A stretch of 64,000 bases of DNA, taken from Cunninghamella blakesleeana (lineage: Eukaryota; Mucoromycota; Mucoromycetes; Mucorales; Cunninghamellaceae). Positions 34,931 through 49,614 of this stretch are shown in pieces (the stretch's first letter is position 1; every line of letters starts with the position of its first letter). The translations under genes were made by a program, and so were the position numbers. Where the stretch lies: NCBI GenBank assembly GCA_017871115.1, contig JAFCIZ010000007.1, forward strand, positions 310,001-374,000. Direction: 5' to 3'. The notes beneath the pieces are model-generated. The model was not told the origin of the DNA. It saw only the letters and a program-made list of their open reading frames with translations, and did not search any database.

Positions 34931-37900
34931 TATACTTACTTGATAAGTTACATCATAGACAGTTATTCCAGTAGCACTTTCTTTATTTACATAGCCATAT
35001 CCAAGAACTAAAAGAAAATAAAAACGAGAAGAAGAAAAATAAATACAGAAAAAATAGAAAAGATATATAAGCATATACAACATTTTCCTTTTTTAAAAAT
35101 GATAATAATAACAAGAATAACAATACTTACTTAATGAAGTTGTGATTAATGAAAACATCCCAGTAGCACGCCAGAACGTTGAAAGAGCATATAAGGCATA
35201 AAATGGCAAATTAAATATAAAGGTAACTATGATAAGCGGCCACATATGACCTCCACAAATTTCCCAAATTATCAAGGCGACAGCACCACCTGAAAATGTT
35301 CCAACTGTCCGTACCATTGTCCTGTATATTATTATATATATGCATACAAATATATATTTATTAATACCATATATAACTATATGCATATACATCTGTTTTT
35401 CTTTTCTTTCCTTATTTTTTTTTTTACCCAAAAAAACTTGAACCAACAGAAGGACCCATCCAAATCAAAGCAACAATAGTAGCCCATTGACCTCTTGAAT
35501 GATTATACCAATCATAAGAATCTTCTAAAAACCCAGGTAAAGTCAAAACTGCCACCAATATAGTAGCGCGTAAAGCAAAAGCCGTATCACTAGTATAAAT
35601 ATGATGATGCCCAAATTGCCATAAATAATAAAAAAACCTTTGGCTGCGTGTTTCAGGATAAGAAGCATCTGGATCATGATAAGAAGTAGGATCTAAAGGG
35701 GTAGAGACAGTTGAACGATGAGAACTAAGCTGGTGTTTTAAATTTGAAATACGTTTTAATATGGTGGTATGATAAATGGAAGACAATTTTCGTTGTAAAG
35801 GTGGGCGACGCTCATGTTGCTTCTGTTCAATAATATATTTTTTTGGTCGATGTTGATGAAACCATCCTTTATTATCTTGAAGGCAAAGAACATGGCCACG
35901 GATTGGAGATGATAATTTTGTTGATTTGATATGTACTTTACGTTGATTATTCTGACGATGATGATGATGCTGCTGTGTATATCGAATAGAACCACCCAAT
36001 CTTGGAATGTCGTCAATATTTTCACCATCAATAGTATTATTATTATTACTACTACTACTACTTTCACTATCACTACTATCATCATCGCTGTCACTTTCAT
36101 TATTATCTTCCACATCATTATTATGTCGATCTTGCAAATGTTCTATGTCATATGGTTCTGTAGTATTAGTAGTAGAAGCATGCGGTGCCATGGACATTTT
36201 ACGATTATACATAGATTGCATTAAAGCCGTATGGTGAGATAAAAAACGCTGTAAATTAGATCCACTTGTATGCTGATTAATAGCTGTTGGTGCATCTAAA
36301 TCAAATGTGGCTTCACGTTGTTTTGTAAAAATATTTTTTAATGTCATTTTTGGTATCCATATACGTTTGCGGTGCCGTACTTGATCCATTTCATAAATAA
36401 GAGATGATAAAGTATAAATTAATTCAGCATAGGTACGAAGACTAAATTGAAATTTAAGTATCAATAATAAAGATCGCTTAGGAACTTGCCCTTCATTATA
36501 TAATTTTGTTAATCCATCCAATCGATGAGAATCAAAACGCTCAATAGCTTGAAAAAGTGCAAGAGAAAGGTCCACATCCATTTTATAGTCTTTTGTTGAT
36601 GGTCTGCCAGTAGCAGCAGTATCTGTATCGGTAATATTATCATCATCTTTATTATCAATATTGTTGACTGGATTAGAAAAAATATATTTATAAAAAAAAG
36701 GTTTATCCTGATATTGTGGATCAATATTCTGTAATCGTCTTAAACGCTTAATAATTTGCACAATTGTTTGAGAAGTGGCTGTCATTAACTCTGCATAAAT
36801 TGGTAAACATTTAGTTAAAACTGCATTAAATTCTTGTCGTGAGCAACTATGAGCATAAGCACCTTCTTCTAGCTTGATAGATGTATAGGGTGTTGTATTG
36901 GAACCGCTACTGTTTACACTATATCCATTACTACTACTAATACTATTTCCTCTACTTATATTATGCAGTCGTTTGTTTCTAAAGGAATTACTATTTATTT
37001 CATTATTATTGCTGTTATTGTTGCAGGTATTTTTTTTTTTTTCTGTTGTTGGGGAGAGTTGTTCTAGAGATATATCGCTAATATTATTTCTAGCCATATA
37101 AAGTTCTTCGCTCTGAATAGTGTGTATATCTATACCATTTGTCGCCATCGTTGTTGTCCTTTTTTCAATTGATTGGGTCGCATTTAATATTAAATCCATT
37201 TGTCTTACGTTTGCTTCCATTACACGAGCTGTACAAAGTCCTTGTATTGGGACACACAATCGTTTAACAATTTTAGTAATTTCATTGATATCCACCGGTG
37301 ATATAGCATTCAAAGCAACTTCCCTCCTTACGGTTCTCTTTTTATCGATAAGTGATACCAATAATGCATCCACTTTACTATGCACGGCAGCAGGCGAGAG
37401 AGGTGGTGTTTTCTCGCCTTTATTTAGTAATAATCCTTGAGATTGTAATGAATGAAAAAATCCATCAAATTGATTACGACCAATTTTATCAAAAGTTTCC
37501 AACACTTTAACCAATTCTTGAATATAAACAGTTGTACTATTTTCAGGTGATAATACTAAATTTACAATAAACATAGTAGCAAATCCAACTAAACATGGAA
37601 CTAAATATGTCAACTACGGCAATAATAATAATAATGCTTATATTAATGGCTATAATTTCGTTGTTTAATAAATAAAATTTTTAGATAATAAAAAATATTT
37701 ACATAAATAAATTCATTACCACATTAGTTGCCATCCATTCTTTCTGTAACACAGCACCTGTTAAACTAAGAGTCATAATAACAGCTGACAACATGCCTAT
37801 TTGTTTTGTATTAATAAGTGTTTCAGAAAAAGTGAAGAAAAGTATTTTTTTTTAAATATATATATATATTTATTATTAAATAAATCATAAAAGTAAATCA

Positions 37901-38542
37901 TACCTCCAACGTTAGCTTGATCAAATTTAACACGTACATAATTTAAAAGAAAGGCTCCAACTATTAAAAAGGAGACCAGAACGCCACAGAATCTTGGTTG
38001 AGCTTGTATATTACTAGTTGGATCATAAACTAAAAAAGCACAGAAAGTACCTAAAGTAGAGTAGGCTGCAGAAATACTACACATAAAAGCACCAAAAAAC
38101 GCATCCTATTATATTTTATCATTTAAATATAAACCGTAGTTTTTTTTTGTAAGGAATAAAGAAGAAAAAAAAGATGTCAAAAAAAAATGTATGAGTTTGA
38201 AAAAAATTAAAACGATTAACCTTTTTTTTTAAAAAAAAGGACAGAATTTTTTACCTCCGCAATAAATCCTAAAGATTTTAAAGGATGAATAAATTCTACA
38301 GCTATTGCAGCTAATACACCCCCTAAGTTAGTTCTTTCTCTTATAGGAGCATAAAATAATAAACCTAGAGTGATAATTACAGCTAAATTAGCAGTTAATA
38401 TTTTTTTAATAACCGGCCAAGTTAATGATTTATGTGCTGTATATAATTTTTCTTTAACTGTTGCTAAAGGAACTACTTGTCCAGACGATGGTTGAAAAAC
38501 AAAACTATGTTGTCTATGTAGTTCAGGTCGCTTTATTAGCAT
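33969..38542 (-). CDS. aromatic acid exporter-like (FUSC/ArAE-2 type) membrane transporter
   Basis: Proposed complement(join(33969..34259,34376..34816,34940..35007,35131..35321,35428..37613,37720..37796,37904..38105,38255..38542)), 1247 aa; eight exons in phase. It matches the fungal 'putative ER transporter, 6TM N-terminal' plus DUF2421 architecture, of the FUSC/aromatic acid exporter superfamily. The first membrane block is about 30-250 (ILTANLAVIITLGLLFYAP, FFGAFMCSISAAYSTLGTF, YLVPCLVGFATMFIVNLV). A cytosolic loop of about 450 residues follows, rich in Ser/Asn/Asp (DDDSSDSESSSSSNNNN). The second membrane block has TMVRTVGTFSGGAVALIIWE, WPLIIVTFIFNLPFYALYAL and RIVAVLIGVFAAMIVSIVPY. The C-terminal cytosolic domain (HTSRVEVRHRISHILVDISA, PTKARRVLTDRVRKLPIF) is DUF2421-like. 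Family members are linked to export of organic anions and drug tolerance; the substrate here is unknown. The gene faces the HAT gene across a 659-bp divergent promoter. Confidence 0.88.
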
Positions 38543-39201
38543 TTTATCATATATTTATATATATAAATATTTATATCTATATAAAAAAAAAGATATATAT
38601 ATGTATAAATATAGAAAAAGAATCGAAGGAGAAAAAAAAATTTAAGGAAAAAAAAAGAAAGAAAAGAAAAGAAATTAGAAATATATAAAAAATATACATA
38701 TATTTATATATGTAAGTTACCGGTGATTAAAAATAAAAATAAAATGTGAAGACTAATGTATAGAAATTGAAAAGATATGCACTATTAAAAATAATTACTC
38801 TAATATTTATTTATTGATAAACGTGATAAACTTGATTATCATTATCTTAGTTTAATACTAATTAAAAGCATGATTATGAATTAAAAAAAATTCATTCTTT
38901 TCTTTTTTTTATGTTGTCATGTCTTATTATATATTTGTGAGAATCAACTGTTAATTGCTTCCGAGGTGGATCAACTATTATCAAATAATTTTTAATTGGC
39001 TTCAAGAAAAAAGAAGCGGGCGGGGATTAATTTTTTCAATTGATATGAATGAACAAAAAAAAAAATAGAAACACAATAAGCTTTTTTTATTTTTTTAAAA
39101 AAACTTCTCTCTGTTTAGTTTATTTGATCATTTTATTAGTTGCATATAATATAATAAATAAATCTAGTTTTTATACATAATTTAACTTGAGGTTATTTTC
39201 A
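38543..39201. other. divergent promoter region between transporter and HAT genes
   Basis: Poly-A runs and AT tracts near the transporter start, then a distinctive GC box (listed separately) about 180 bp upstream of the HAT ATG. No ORF supported. Confidence 0.55.
39016..39025. promoter_or_regulatory. GC box GCGGGCGGGG in divergent promoter
   Basis: A ten-base run of G/C (GCGGGCGGGG) stands alone in very AT-rich DNA, 177 bp upstream of the HAT start and 474 bp upstream of the transporter start. It resembles binding sites for C2H2 zinc-finger activators or repressors (Sp1/Mig1-like, STRE core AGGGG on a relaxed reading). Confidence 0.4.
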
Positions 39202-42282
<3,081 letters not shown>

Positions 42283-43263
42283 AAAAAGAATGACACGCGT
42301 GTTATAAACGTTGGACTTTTCTATAAATAATGATCTGCTATATATGTATGTATGTATGTATATATGTGTGTGTGTTTATATGATATTCCAATTAAATTTA
42401 AATTTTTAAACTTGTAAAAATAGTAATAATAATATATTGTAAAGAAAATTGAAATTGAAATTGAAAAAAAAAAGTCTCACTTTTGCTTTAATTACATCCA
42501 TAATATATAATTCGTAAATGAATTTGCATAAATAAAAATTATATATTTTATTATCCACTTTAGCATCTAAAAAATATTATTAAAAGAATTACTATGACTA
42601 TCAATACATTTTTGGTTGGAATTCTATACAGTATGAAAGGAATTTAATAATAATAATTAAAAAAATATTTGACGTTTTTCATTTTAGGAACAACAATTAC
42701 ACTTACTTTTCAAATCCAGATGATCAGTTATATAGAAGATTTCTCTGATTATTGTTATCAACATTTAATTATCTATTGTCTTTTTATTTTAGAAAAAAAA
42801 TTAAGGGATATTATTTATAATCGAGACCAATAGTTAAAGAATAGCAAAATAAGGAATCAGATTACATATTTACCATGAACTGATTAACAATATGAACTTC
42901 TGTCTATTTATAGATTTCTAGGATGATATCATATCCAATTTTAAAATCTAGGGTATATACAACTTTTTATTAGCTATTTAATGAAAAAGTATAATAGAAA
43001 AGAAAAAAATGAATAGAAAAGCTATAATTATATATATTCAATAATAATAATGATAATAATAATAGCAGTAATAGTAATAGTATTAGTAATTTTATATTAG
43101 TTAGTAGCGAAAGAAAAAAGTGAAATAAAATTAAACAATATATTTATGTTTATATATATTAATTACATTAATTTAGTTTAAAAAAAAAATAAAAAATAAA
43201 AAATAAAAAAGATTAGGAAATTAAAACAGTAAAAAAAATAAAAATAAAAATAAAATTAATAAG
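42283..43263. other. convergent intergenic region with ACACGCGTGT palindrome
   Basis: Between the HAT stop and the cyclin stop. A perfect 10-bp palindrome ACACGCGTGT lies at 42293-42302, ten bases after the HAT stop. The rest is AT-rich with TATG/TGTG repeats (42341-42375) and (AAT)n tracts near 43040-43090. No gene supported. Confidence 0.6.
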
Positions 43264-45793
43264 TTAACACTTTTCACGCAAATTAAAATAAGTACTTGCA
43301 AAAAGCGAGCATCCTACAGATATATCCCAACCAATATGCTCTAAGAATCGACGCTCGATTAAATTACTATTATTATTTAAAAAAAATTATAAAATATTAG
43401 GTTATCAACTACTGAACTTATTTTATATTATACATTAATATTAAGGATCGCTTACATATGCATGATATCTAGTTCGGGGAATATTTGAACGAAATCAATA
43501 TTGTAAACAGCACAATCGTCCCATACTTTAATAGAAACAATTAATCCGGCTAAAATAATCAATCTCCAGTTGACTTCACAAAGATCTTGTTTTGAATTTG
43601 TTAACATTCTTTCTATATAGATCATGGTAATAATAGCATGTTCTGCTGAAAGCTAAAAATTAAAAAAAATTAAAGAAAAAGAAAGGCATATATAAACATT
43701 ACTATGTTTATCAACATATTTATAATATATATTATTCTTTATGCTCATATACATTTAAAAAAATCATATAAATACTTACTTCACCATTTTCAAAAACATA
43801 AGCCAGTTGATCAAAAATATCTCTCCATTGAGTCAAAGGTGTAGCTGTGAATAATTCTTGAGTGTCTTTACCAGGTTCTAAAAGAGGATGAGCTACATAT
43901 GATGTATCAGAATTAAATTTTTGATGTAAGTGATTGTGTTGTATAAATTCATAAAGAGCCAGAGAAACGCTGTGCATTATTATTATTATTATTATTATTT
44001 AACAATAGAAAAAGAAGAAAAAACATTTTGTATATGTATGAGTAAATCTTTTATATATATAATTTCTTCATTATTCTTAATATATATTTATATTTTATAT
44101 ACCTTTTTAATGTAATAGCAACACGTTCACGAGGTTGTTGATGAGTATGGAACTTCTCTTGCCACTGTAAATCAAATGAAGCAATGGAGTTGGAACGATG
44201 ATATTGAACATGATCATCTACATCTATACTTTTTCTACCCAACCCCATTTTAATAAAAGGTACTGACATTTCACTCTTTAAGTTAGTTTCTGTTTTACTC
44301 ATTTTTACTGCTGTCCGATTAGTTAATACTGATGGTGAATTTAAATTGTCATTTTTCTTTTTCTTCTTTTTCATTTTTCTCTTATTTTCTTCTTTATTGT
44401 TGTTATAATTTACTATTTGATTTGGTCGATCATTATTAACTACTTGTTCTTGATCATCATCATCTTCGTTACAAAATTGACTGTGATAAAATAATATTTG
44501 ATCTTGAACAGAGATGGAATCAGAAGAGGAGTAAATCGAAGCTAAAGAGGAAGAAGAAGAGGAGGAGGATATTATGGAGGAAGATAAAGGTAATTCCGGT
44601 AATTCATTCATTAACTGTGGTAAATCAAATGCCGTAGAATAAGGTGCTGGCGGTGGGACAAGATTAGTTTCTACTTTCCAAGGATGATGTTGGCTAATTT
44701 TATGACTATCTACTGTGTTTAATGACTCTATATCATTTTCATATACTTTTTCTTTTAATTCTTTTTTATCATTTTGCTGTTGTTGATATGGATCATGATC
44801 AGTTGATTTTTTCTTATTAGTAGTATATGCATTTCGATGATTATTTAAATATATAGATGGTGATGACGATAATGTGGAGGAAACATTATTTTTGCTATTG
44901 TTTATTGTTGATAAAATAAGAGGAGCAGATATAGGACGACTATGATGGTTGTGTTGTTGTTGATGTGAATCTTCATTTTCCTTTAAACGACCAACTCTAA
45001 TACCTAACTTGGATAACATCATAGAAAATGTACGACGGTGACTCTGATTAATCATTTTTTGACTTGATTTTGATAACCGACGTAATGATGGTGAAGAAAT
45101 TGACGGTGATGACAATGTGATATGATCCATATGTGATAAATCTATATTTGATTTTGATCTTACTTTTTTTGTGTCGTAGATTTCTCCTTCTCCAGTCACT
45201 GTAATTTCGGAAATATTTCCACCTTGAGCGGATTTTTTTTTATAATGTACCATTGGCGTTATAGTAGTAGTGGAATTCTTTTTTTTAGGTAAAGAAAATG
45301 AAAACCATGATGATAATTTCGATGCAGATTGACTCTTTCTACATTGCTTTTTTTCCATAGTAGATTCTTGTTGAAGAGGGTGAATACTATTTGTTTCGAA
45401 AGTAGGTGAATATTGAGAATAAGATTTTATGTTCATTGAAGTCTTTGCTCTAGGTAATGACATATTTATACGGTTATTATTATTGTTGCTATTAGTTGTA
45501 GGTGTAGTCGTACTTTTAATATTGTTATTATTGTTATTGCTGTTGCTGTTGTTATTGTTTAAGATAAGATTATTATTATAAGTATTATTATTATTATAAG
45601 TTGTTGATAACCATGCACTAAATAATTGTTGACAAAGTGGTATCGCTTCTTTAGGTACACTATTTAGTAATGCTTGATCTATTTTTGGTATAGCATCACG
45701 TAATGGCTGGATCAAGTTTTGTGGAATAGGTGGTAATGTACACCCGTCTTGTTGTTGTTGCTTGATTGTGTTGGTAGAACTATTAAAATACAT
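43264..45793 (-). CDS. cyclin-Y-like protein with long disordered N-terminus
   Basis: Proposed complement(join(43264..43366,43456..43652,43780..43969,44103..45793)), 726 aa. The last ~170 residues match the cyclin Y box: SVSLALYEFIQHNHLHQ, AEHAIITMIYIERMLTNSKQ, LCEVNWRLIILAGLIVSIKV, WDDCAVYNIDFVQIFPELDI, and LIERRFLEHIGWDISVGC ending STYFNLREKC. Animal cyclin Y recruits CDK14/CDK16 to membranes and is recognised by the VWDD and ERxFLE motifs kept here. Residues 1-550 are low-complexity (Asn, Ser, Gln) with basic Ser-rich blocks (KSQSASKLSSWFSFSLPKKK, RRLSKSSQKMINQSHRRTF) that resemble 14-3-3 or kinase sites. The N-terminus is not a myristoylation signal, unlike animal cyclin Y. The mammalian protein is about 340 aa, so the N-terminus here is a large extension. 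CDK partner unknown; a Pho85-like or PCTAIRE-like kinase is the obvious candidate. Confidence 0.88.
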
Positions 45794-47137
45794 AAAAAAA
45801 AAAGAATAAAAATATAATTAAAGAGTGTATGGGGGAATAATGGCAACGATGAAAGATAAGGAAGAAAGGAAAAAAAAAAGTGAAAGAGAGAGAAAAAAAA
45901 GAATGTATTAGAAAATATGTAGATAATTATTCAATTTGTGAAATATTAATCCAGTATTTATTATTATATATATTTATAATTATTATTAATATTATTATGA
46001 TTATTACTACTTTTTAATATTGTTTTAAAATAATCCAGATTCTTTTTTAAAAATAATATACCTTACTTAATAAACCTTTTTCTATTTGTGTATAAATGAT
46101 AGATTCAATACGTACTAAAGATTTAATCGTAAAAAAAAGTTTCCTGGATTGTGACAATAGTATCTATATATGGTAATCAGTGAAATATGTTAATAAGATA
46201 TTCAAATATGCGATTTAGTAATTTACATTTGTTGAATTGATAATACTCTAACTTACATGTGCTTATTGTAGTTTATAGGTTGCTTATTTTATTCTATTTA
46301 ATAAATGAGTAGCGTTAAAAAAAATATTGCTATTATTATTACTAATAGTAAACATTCCATTGTCCTTATTTCTTATACAAATAGAATTTTTATGCTGAGA
46401 TTTATGTATTTACTGATCGCTTAAACATGAATATACAATTACCTTCCAGTGTAAAACAATGTATAAAAATAAAACTAGAAATAGATAACTAAATAGTAAT
46501 ACTAAAAAAACTTCTTTTTTTTAAAAAAAAAAAAAAGAAAAAGAAAAAGAAAAAGAAAAGAAAAAAGCAAGGGAAAGAAAAGAAAAAGAATAGAAGAATG
46601 ATAGAAAAAAAAGGAAAGGAAATAAAATAAAATGGGTTGGATATTTATTTTTTAAAAGCCAGTTTTATGCGTACCCCGAAAAATTTTATTTTGGGATTTA
46701 TTATTCTTATGGGTAAATCCAAGTTATATACATTATTATTATCACAATGTTTAGACTGATGTAACTTGCAACTATTATAATTAAAATATATAATAAATGA
46801 CGATGGTTTAAAGTTATTTAATTTATATATGAAAATTAGTATGTAATACTTAGTTACTAGATTTTTATAGTATTTTATTTTATTTTATTCACTGTAAGTT
46901 ATATTAATTCTGTAATAAGGCAATGCAATCTTTAATAGTATATAACTATGTGTCTTTTTTTATTAATAATAACAATACCTAGAGAAGAAAAGAGGGGAAT
47001 AGGATATGTTTTGTACTCCACTCCTTTTTTAAAAATAAGCTCTTATACTATAGCTAATCATTATTTTTATTGTAATAAATATAAAACACAACATCATTTA
47101 AATCTATGTACAGTAAGTATATATATATAAGATATCT
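45794..47137. other. intergenic region upstream of the cyclin gene
   Basis: 1.3 kb with no supported gene. Immediately upstream of the cyclin start it is purine-rich (GAAAGAGAGAGAAAAAAAAG). A (GAAAAA)n/(AAAGG)n purine tract occupies about 46516-46630. A short plus-strand open frame at 46948-47130 has no recognisable feature. Confidence 0.55.
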
Positions 47138-49036
47138 TTATAAATATATATATTTCTTTTCATCCTCTTTATTAGATTGCTTCGGTTTTTTGCGTTGATT
47201 TAATATCTCATCTACAGATCGTTTCTATAAATTCAAAAATGGATTTAATTTAATATAACCTTATGTAGTTTTACTTTCTTCTACAAATATGTATCATCTT
47301 TTTATTTTCACCTTGGCAGCTTTTTCCTTGTCATCTAATATATGTTCATTATGGATCCTAAGAACAGCTTCTTTTGACAATGCAGAATCTAATATAACGG
47401 AATAAAAATAAAATATATCATCATTAATTTATAATATTAACAGTACCTTATATTATTATTAATATTGATTATTATTTTTAAAAAACTCAAATGAATAGAA
47501 TTTTTACGTTGTTCTTCTTCTTTAATTCCTTTAATTTTTCGAATCATTGCTGCTCCAGGATCATTCCGACCTCTCAAGAATTCCCTATTATATATAAAAA
47601 TAATTATGACGAAGAAAAAAGGAGTAAATTTAATCACCATACTATTGTTCATTTTTTTTATATTTTATATTTTATTTTTTATTTTTTATTTTTTATTTTT
47701 TATTTTTTATTTTTTATTTTTTATTTTTTATTTTTTATTTTTTATTTTTTATTTTTTATTTTTTATTTTTTATTTTTTATTTTTTATTTTTTGATAATAA
47801 AACGAAATCAACTTACGCCCATGCTCGCTTTTCTTTTGCTAACTTTTTCTCATCTACCACTGGCTTCTTATTTAATTCTTTTCCATCTGATGTCATAGTC
47901 CCTTTATCTGGTATAATATATGAATATTCCTTATCAATTTGGCTATATGATGCCATACCTTCTGATACACTTTTATAAATTGTTTGTCCATTTTTTGATT
48001 TACTAGTTGTTGTCCATCGAATATCCATTCCACTATCTCTATTATTATTATGAAAACAATTATCATATTAGAATTCTTTGTTATAATCAAATGATATTGA
48101 AGGTGATTTTCATTTCCATTTTAATTTTAAATTTATGTTTGCATTTTACCCAGAAGCCAATTCCATTCGACCATTTTTAGAAAGATTGCATATTGATGCT
48201 ATATGTGAATCACAATATTCACCTGAACGTCTATATATATATAATAAGATGATATTAATAAAAAAAATAAAAATTATATAATAAAGAGAATGGATGGTAA
48301 TTATATTATTATTTACCTATCAATCATGACTGTACACTGTTTATTTTTTAATAAAGCTCTACAACGACATATATCTAAACTTTCACCAATAACCCAAAGC
48401 TGATTTAAATATTTAGCACTTAACCCAACAGTAGCACCCACCTATATAAAATAAATAAAAATAAAATAGTATTTAATTAGTTAGTACAATCATCTCTTTT
48501 TTATTTTATTTTATTTTTTATTTATATTTATGATGATATATTACTCACAGTAGTTGGTTTTAATAGGGTAGGATTGGTAATACCCAAGATAGTTCCGATT
48601 TTTACTTTTTTTTCTTTACAATGTTCATATGCTTTTCCAACAAGGAAAATATAATAATGATTACTTCTCATATTTGTCATTCGTAAAACAAGTACTTGAT
48701 TAGGTGTATCAATCGATCGATCTATAATACCGATGGTTGCCCAGTTATTGGAAGGTCTAACGCCAACTCGTATTGATTGATACTTTGCTACGTGATTACT
48801 TAATTGATGACAAGGAATAAAGGTATCTTTTTCAAAATACTTTGCAAGTGTTTTTGAGGATAAATACCTCTCTCTATTTAGAAAATAAAATAATAAAAAT
48901 AGATATTTGTAATAATGACTTTATTGCTCATTTCCTTTTTTTTAATATGATCATGATCTATTTTAAAATCTTACTTTAAACGAAATCCTGAATATTCTTC
49001 GATATCCTCGGGAGCATTATTTGAAGATGCAGACAT
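47138..49036 (-). CDS. MCM10: Mcm10 DNA replication factor
   Basis: Proposed complement(join(47138..47224,47312..47388,47508..47584,47817..48038,48150..48230,48317..48441,48549..48873,48975..49036)), 351 aa. Mcm10 activates the CMG helicase at origins and binds ssDNA and Pol alpha. The OB-fold region spans about 25-160 (SIRVGVRPSNNWATIGIIDR, VLVLRMTNMRSNHYYIFLVG, KVKIGTILGITNPTLLKPTT). The zinc finger follows: LDICRCRALLKNKQC...RSGEYCDSHIASIC. After it come GRMELASG, GMDIRWTT and RGRNDPGAAMIRKIKGIKEE. The protein is compact: it lacks a long N-terminal extension and most of the C-terminal part of larger homologues (S. pombe Cdc23 about 590 aa). Exon 5 has tandem acceptors 6 nt apart (48038 or 48032), so SGDSGMD and SGGMD forms are both possible. 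The donor at 47508 is chosen by phase. Confidence 0.88.
47671..47792. repeat. tandem 7-bp minisatellite (ATTTTTT)n in MCM10 intron
   Basis: About 17 consecutive copies of ATTTTTT on the plus strand (AAAAAAT in the transcript) occupy most of the 232-nt intron between MCM10 exons 5 and 6. The array is nearly perfect, which indicates recent expansion, and leaves the splice sites intact. Confidence 0.92.
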
Positions 49037-49614
49037 CTTTAATTCATATATGTAAGATGTATAAATAAAATAATAATAAAACGATAATAAAAAAAAGATA
49101 AAAAGAGAAAAGGAATTAAAACCAGACACCAATTTTTTTATAAAAAAAAAAAGAGGCGCGTTTTAAATTCGTGCTTTTTTTGAAATCAGCAACGATAGTA
49201 CTCATTTGCATAAAAATAATAATATTCTTGAAGTAATATATTCTTCATCCTTTTATTGTTACTGTCATTCTTATTATTTTTTAAACTTTGAAAAATTCTG
49301 TGCTTTATGTTTTACTATTAATGATTCTTTCAGATTAAATATGCATATATATTTTCTCTACTTTTGACCATTTAATAAAATAGAAGGCTAATTTTATTAC
49401 TATAAGTACTATTAGTTTCATTTTTTAAAGCATACTACATACAATAATAACAGTAAATTGAACCAGAATATGATGATGTGATTATAGAAATGATAAAATA
49501 ATAGTTTAATTTTTTGTTATCATTATTACTATGTTTTCAACTTTTTTTCGTTTTTTGATATTTTAATAAGAATAATTATTTATAACGTATATATATTATG
49601 TACGCAGATGTTGA
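49037..49614. other. MCM10 promoter and 3' region of the SWIM-RING gene
   Basis: AT-rich DNA between the MCM10 start and the stop of the next minus-strand gene. It carries a CGCG element (listed separately); no ORF supported. Confidence 0.6.
49156..49161 (-). promoter_or_regulatory. ACGCGC (MBF-like) element upstream of MCM10
   Basis: On the transcribed-gene strand the sequence reads AAAACGCGCCTC, about 120 bp upstream of the MCM10 ATG. ACGCG is the core of the MluI cell-cycle box bound by MBF. It matches the CGCG element found upstream of SLD2. Confidence 0.4.

Noticed and set aside
35931..36237. Two plus-strand frames rich in Ile, Thr, Leu and Ser.
   Set aside because: They mirror the Asn/Asp/Ser low-complexity loop of the transporter gene on the minus strand.
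47491..47898. Plus-strand open frame encoding a Phe/Ile/Tyr repeat protein.
   Set aside because: It is a translation of the ATTTTTT minisatellite inside an MCM10 intron and overlaps MCM10 exons on the other strand.
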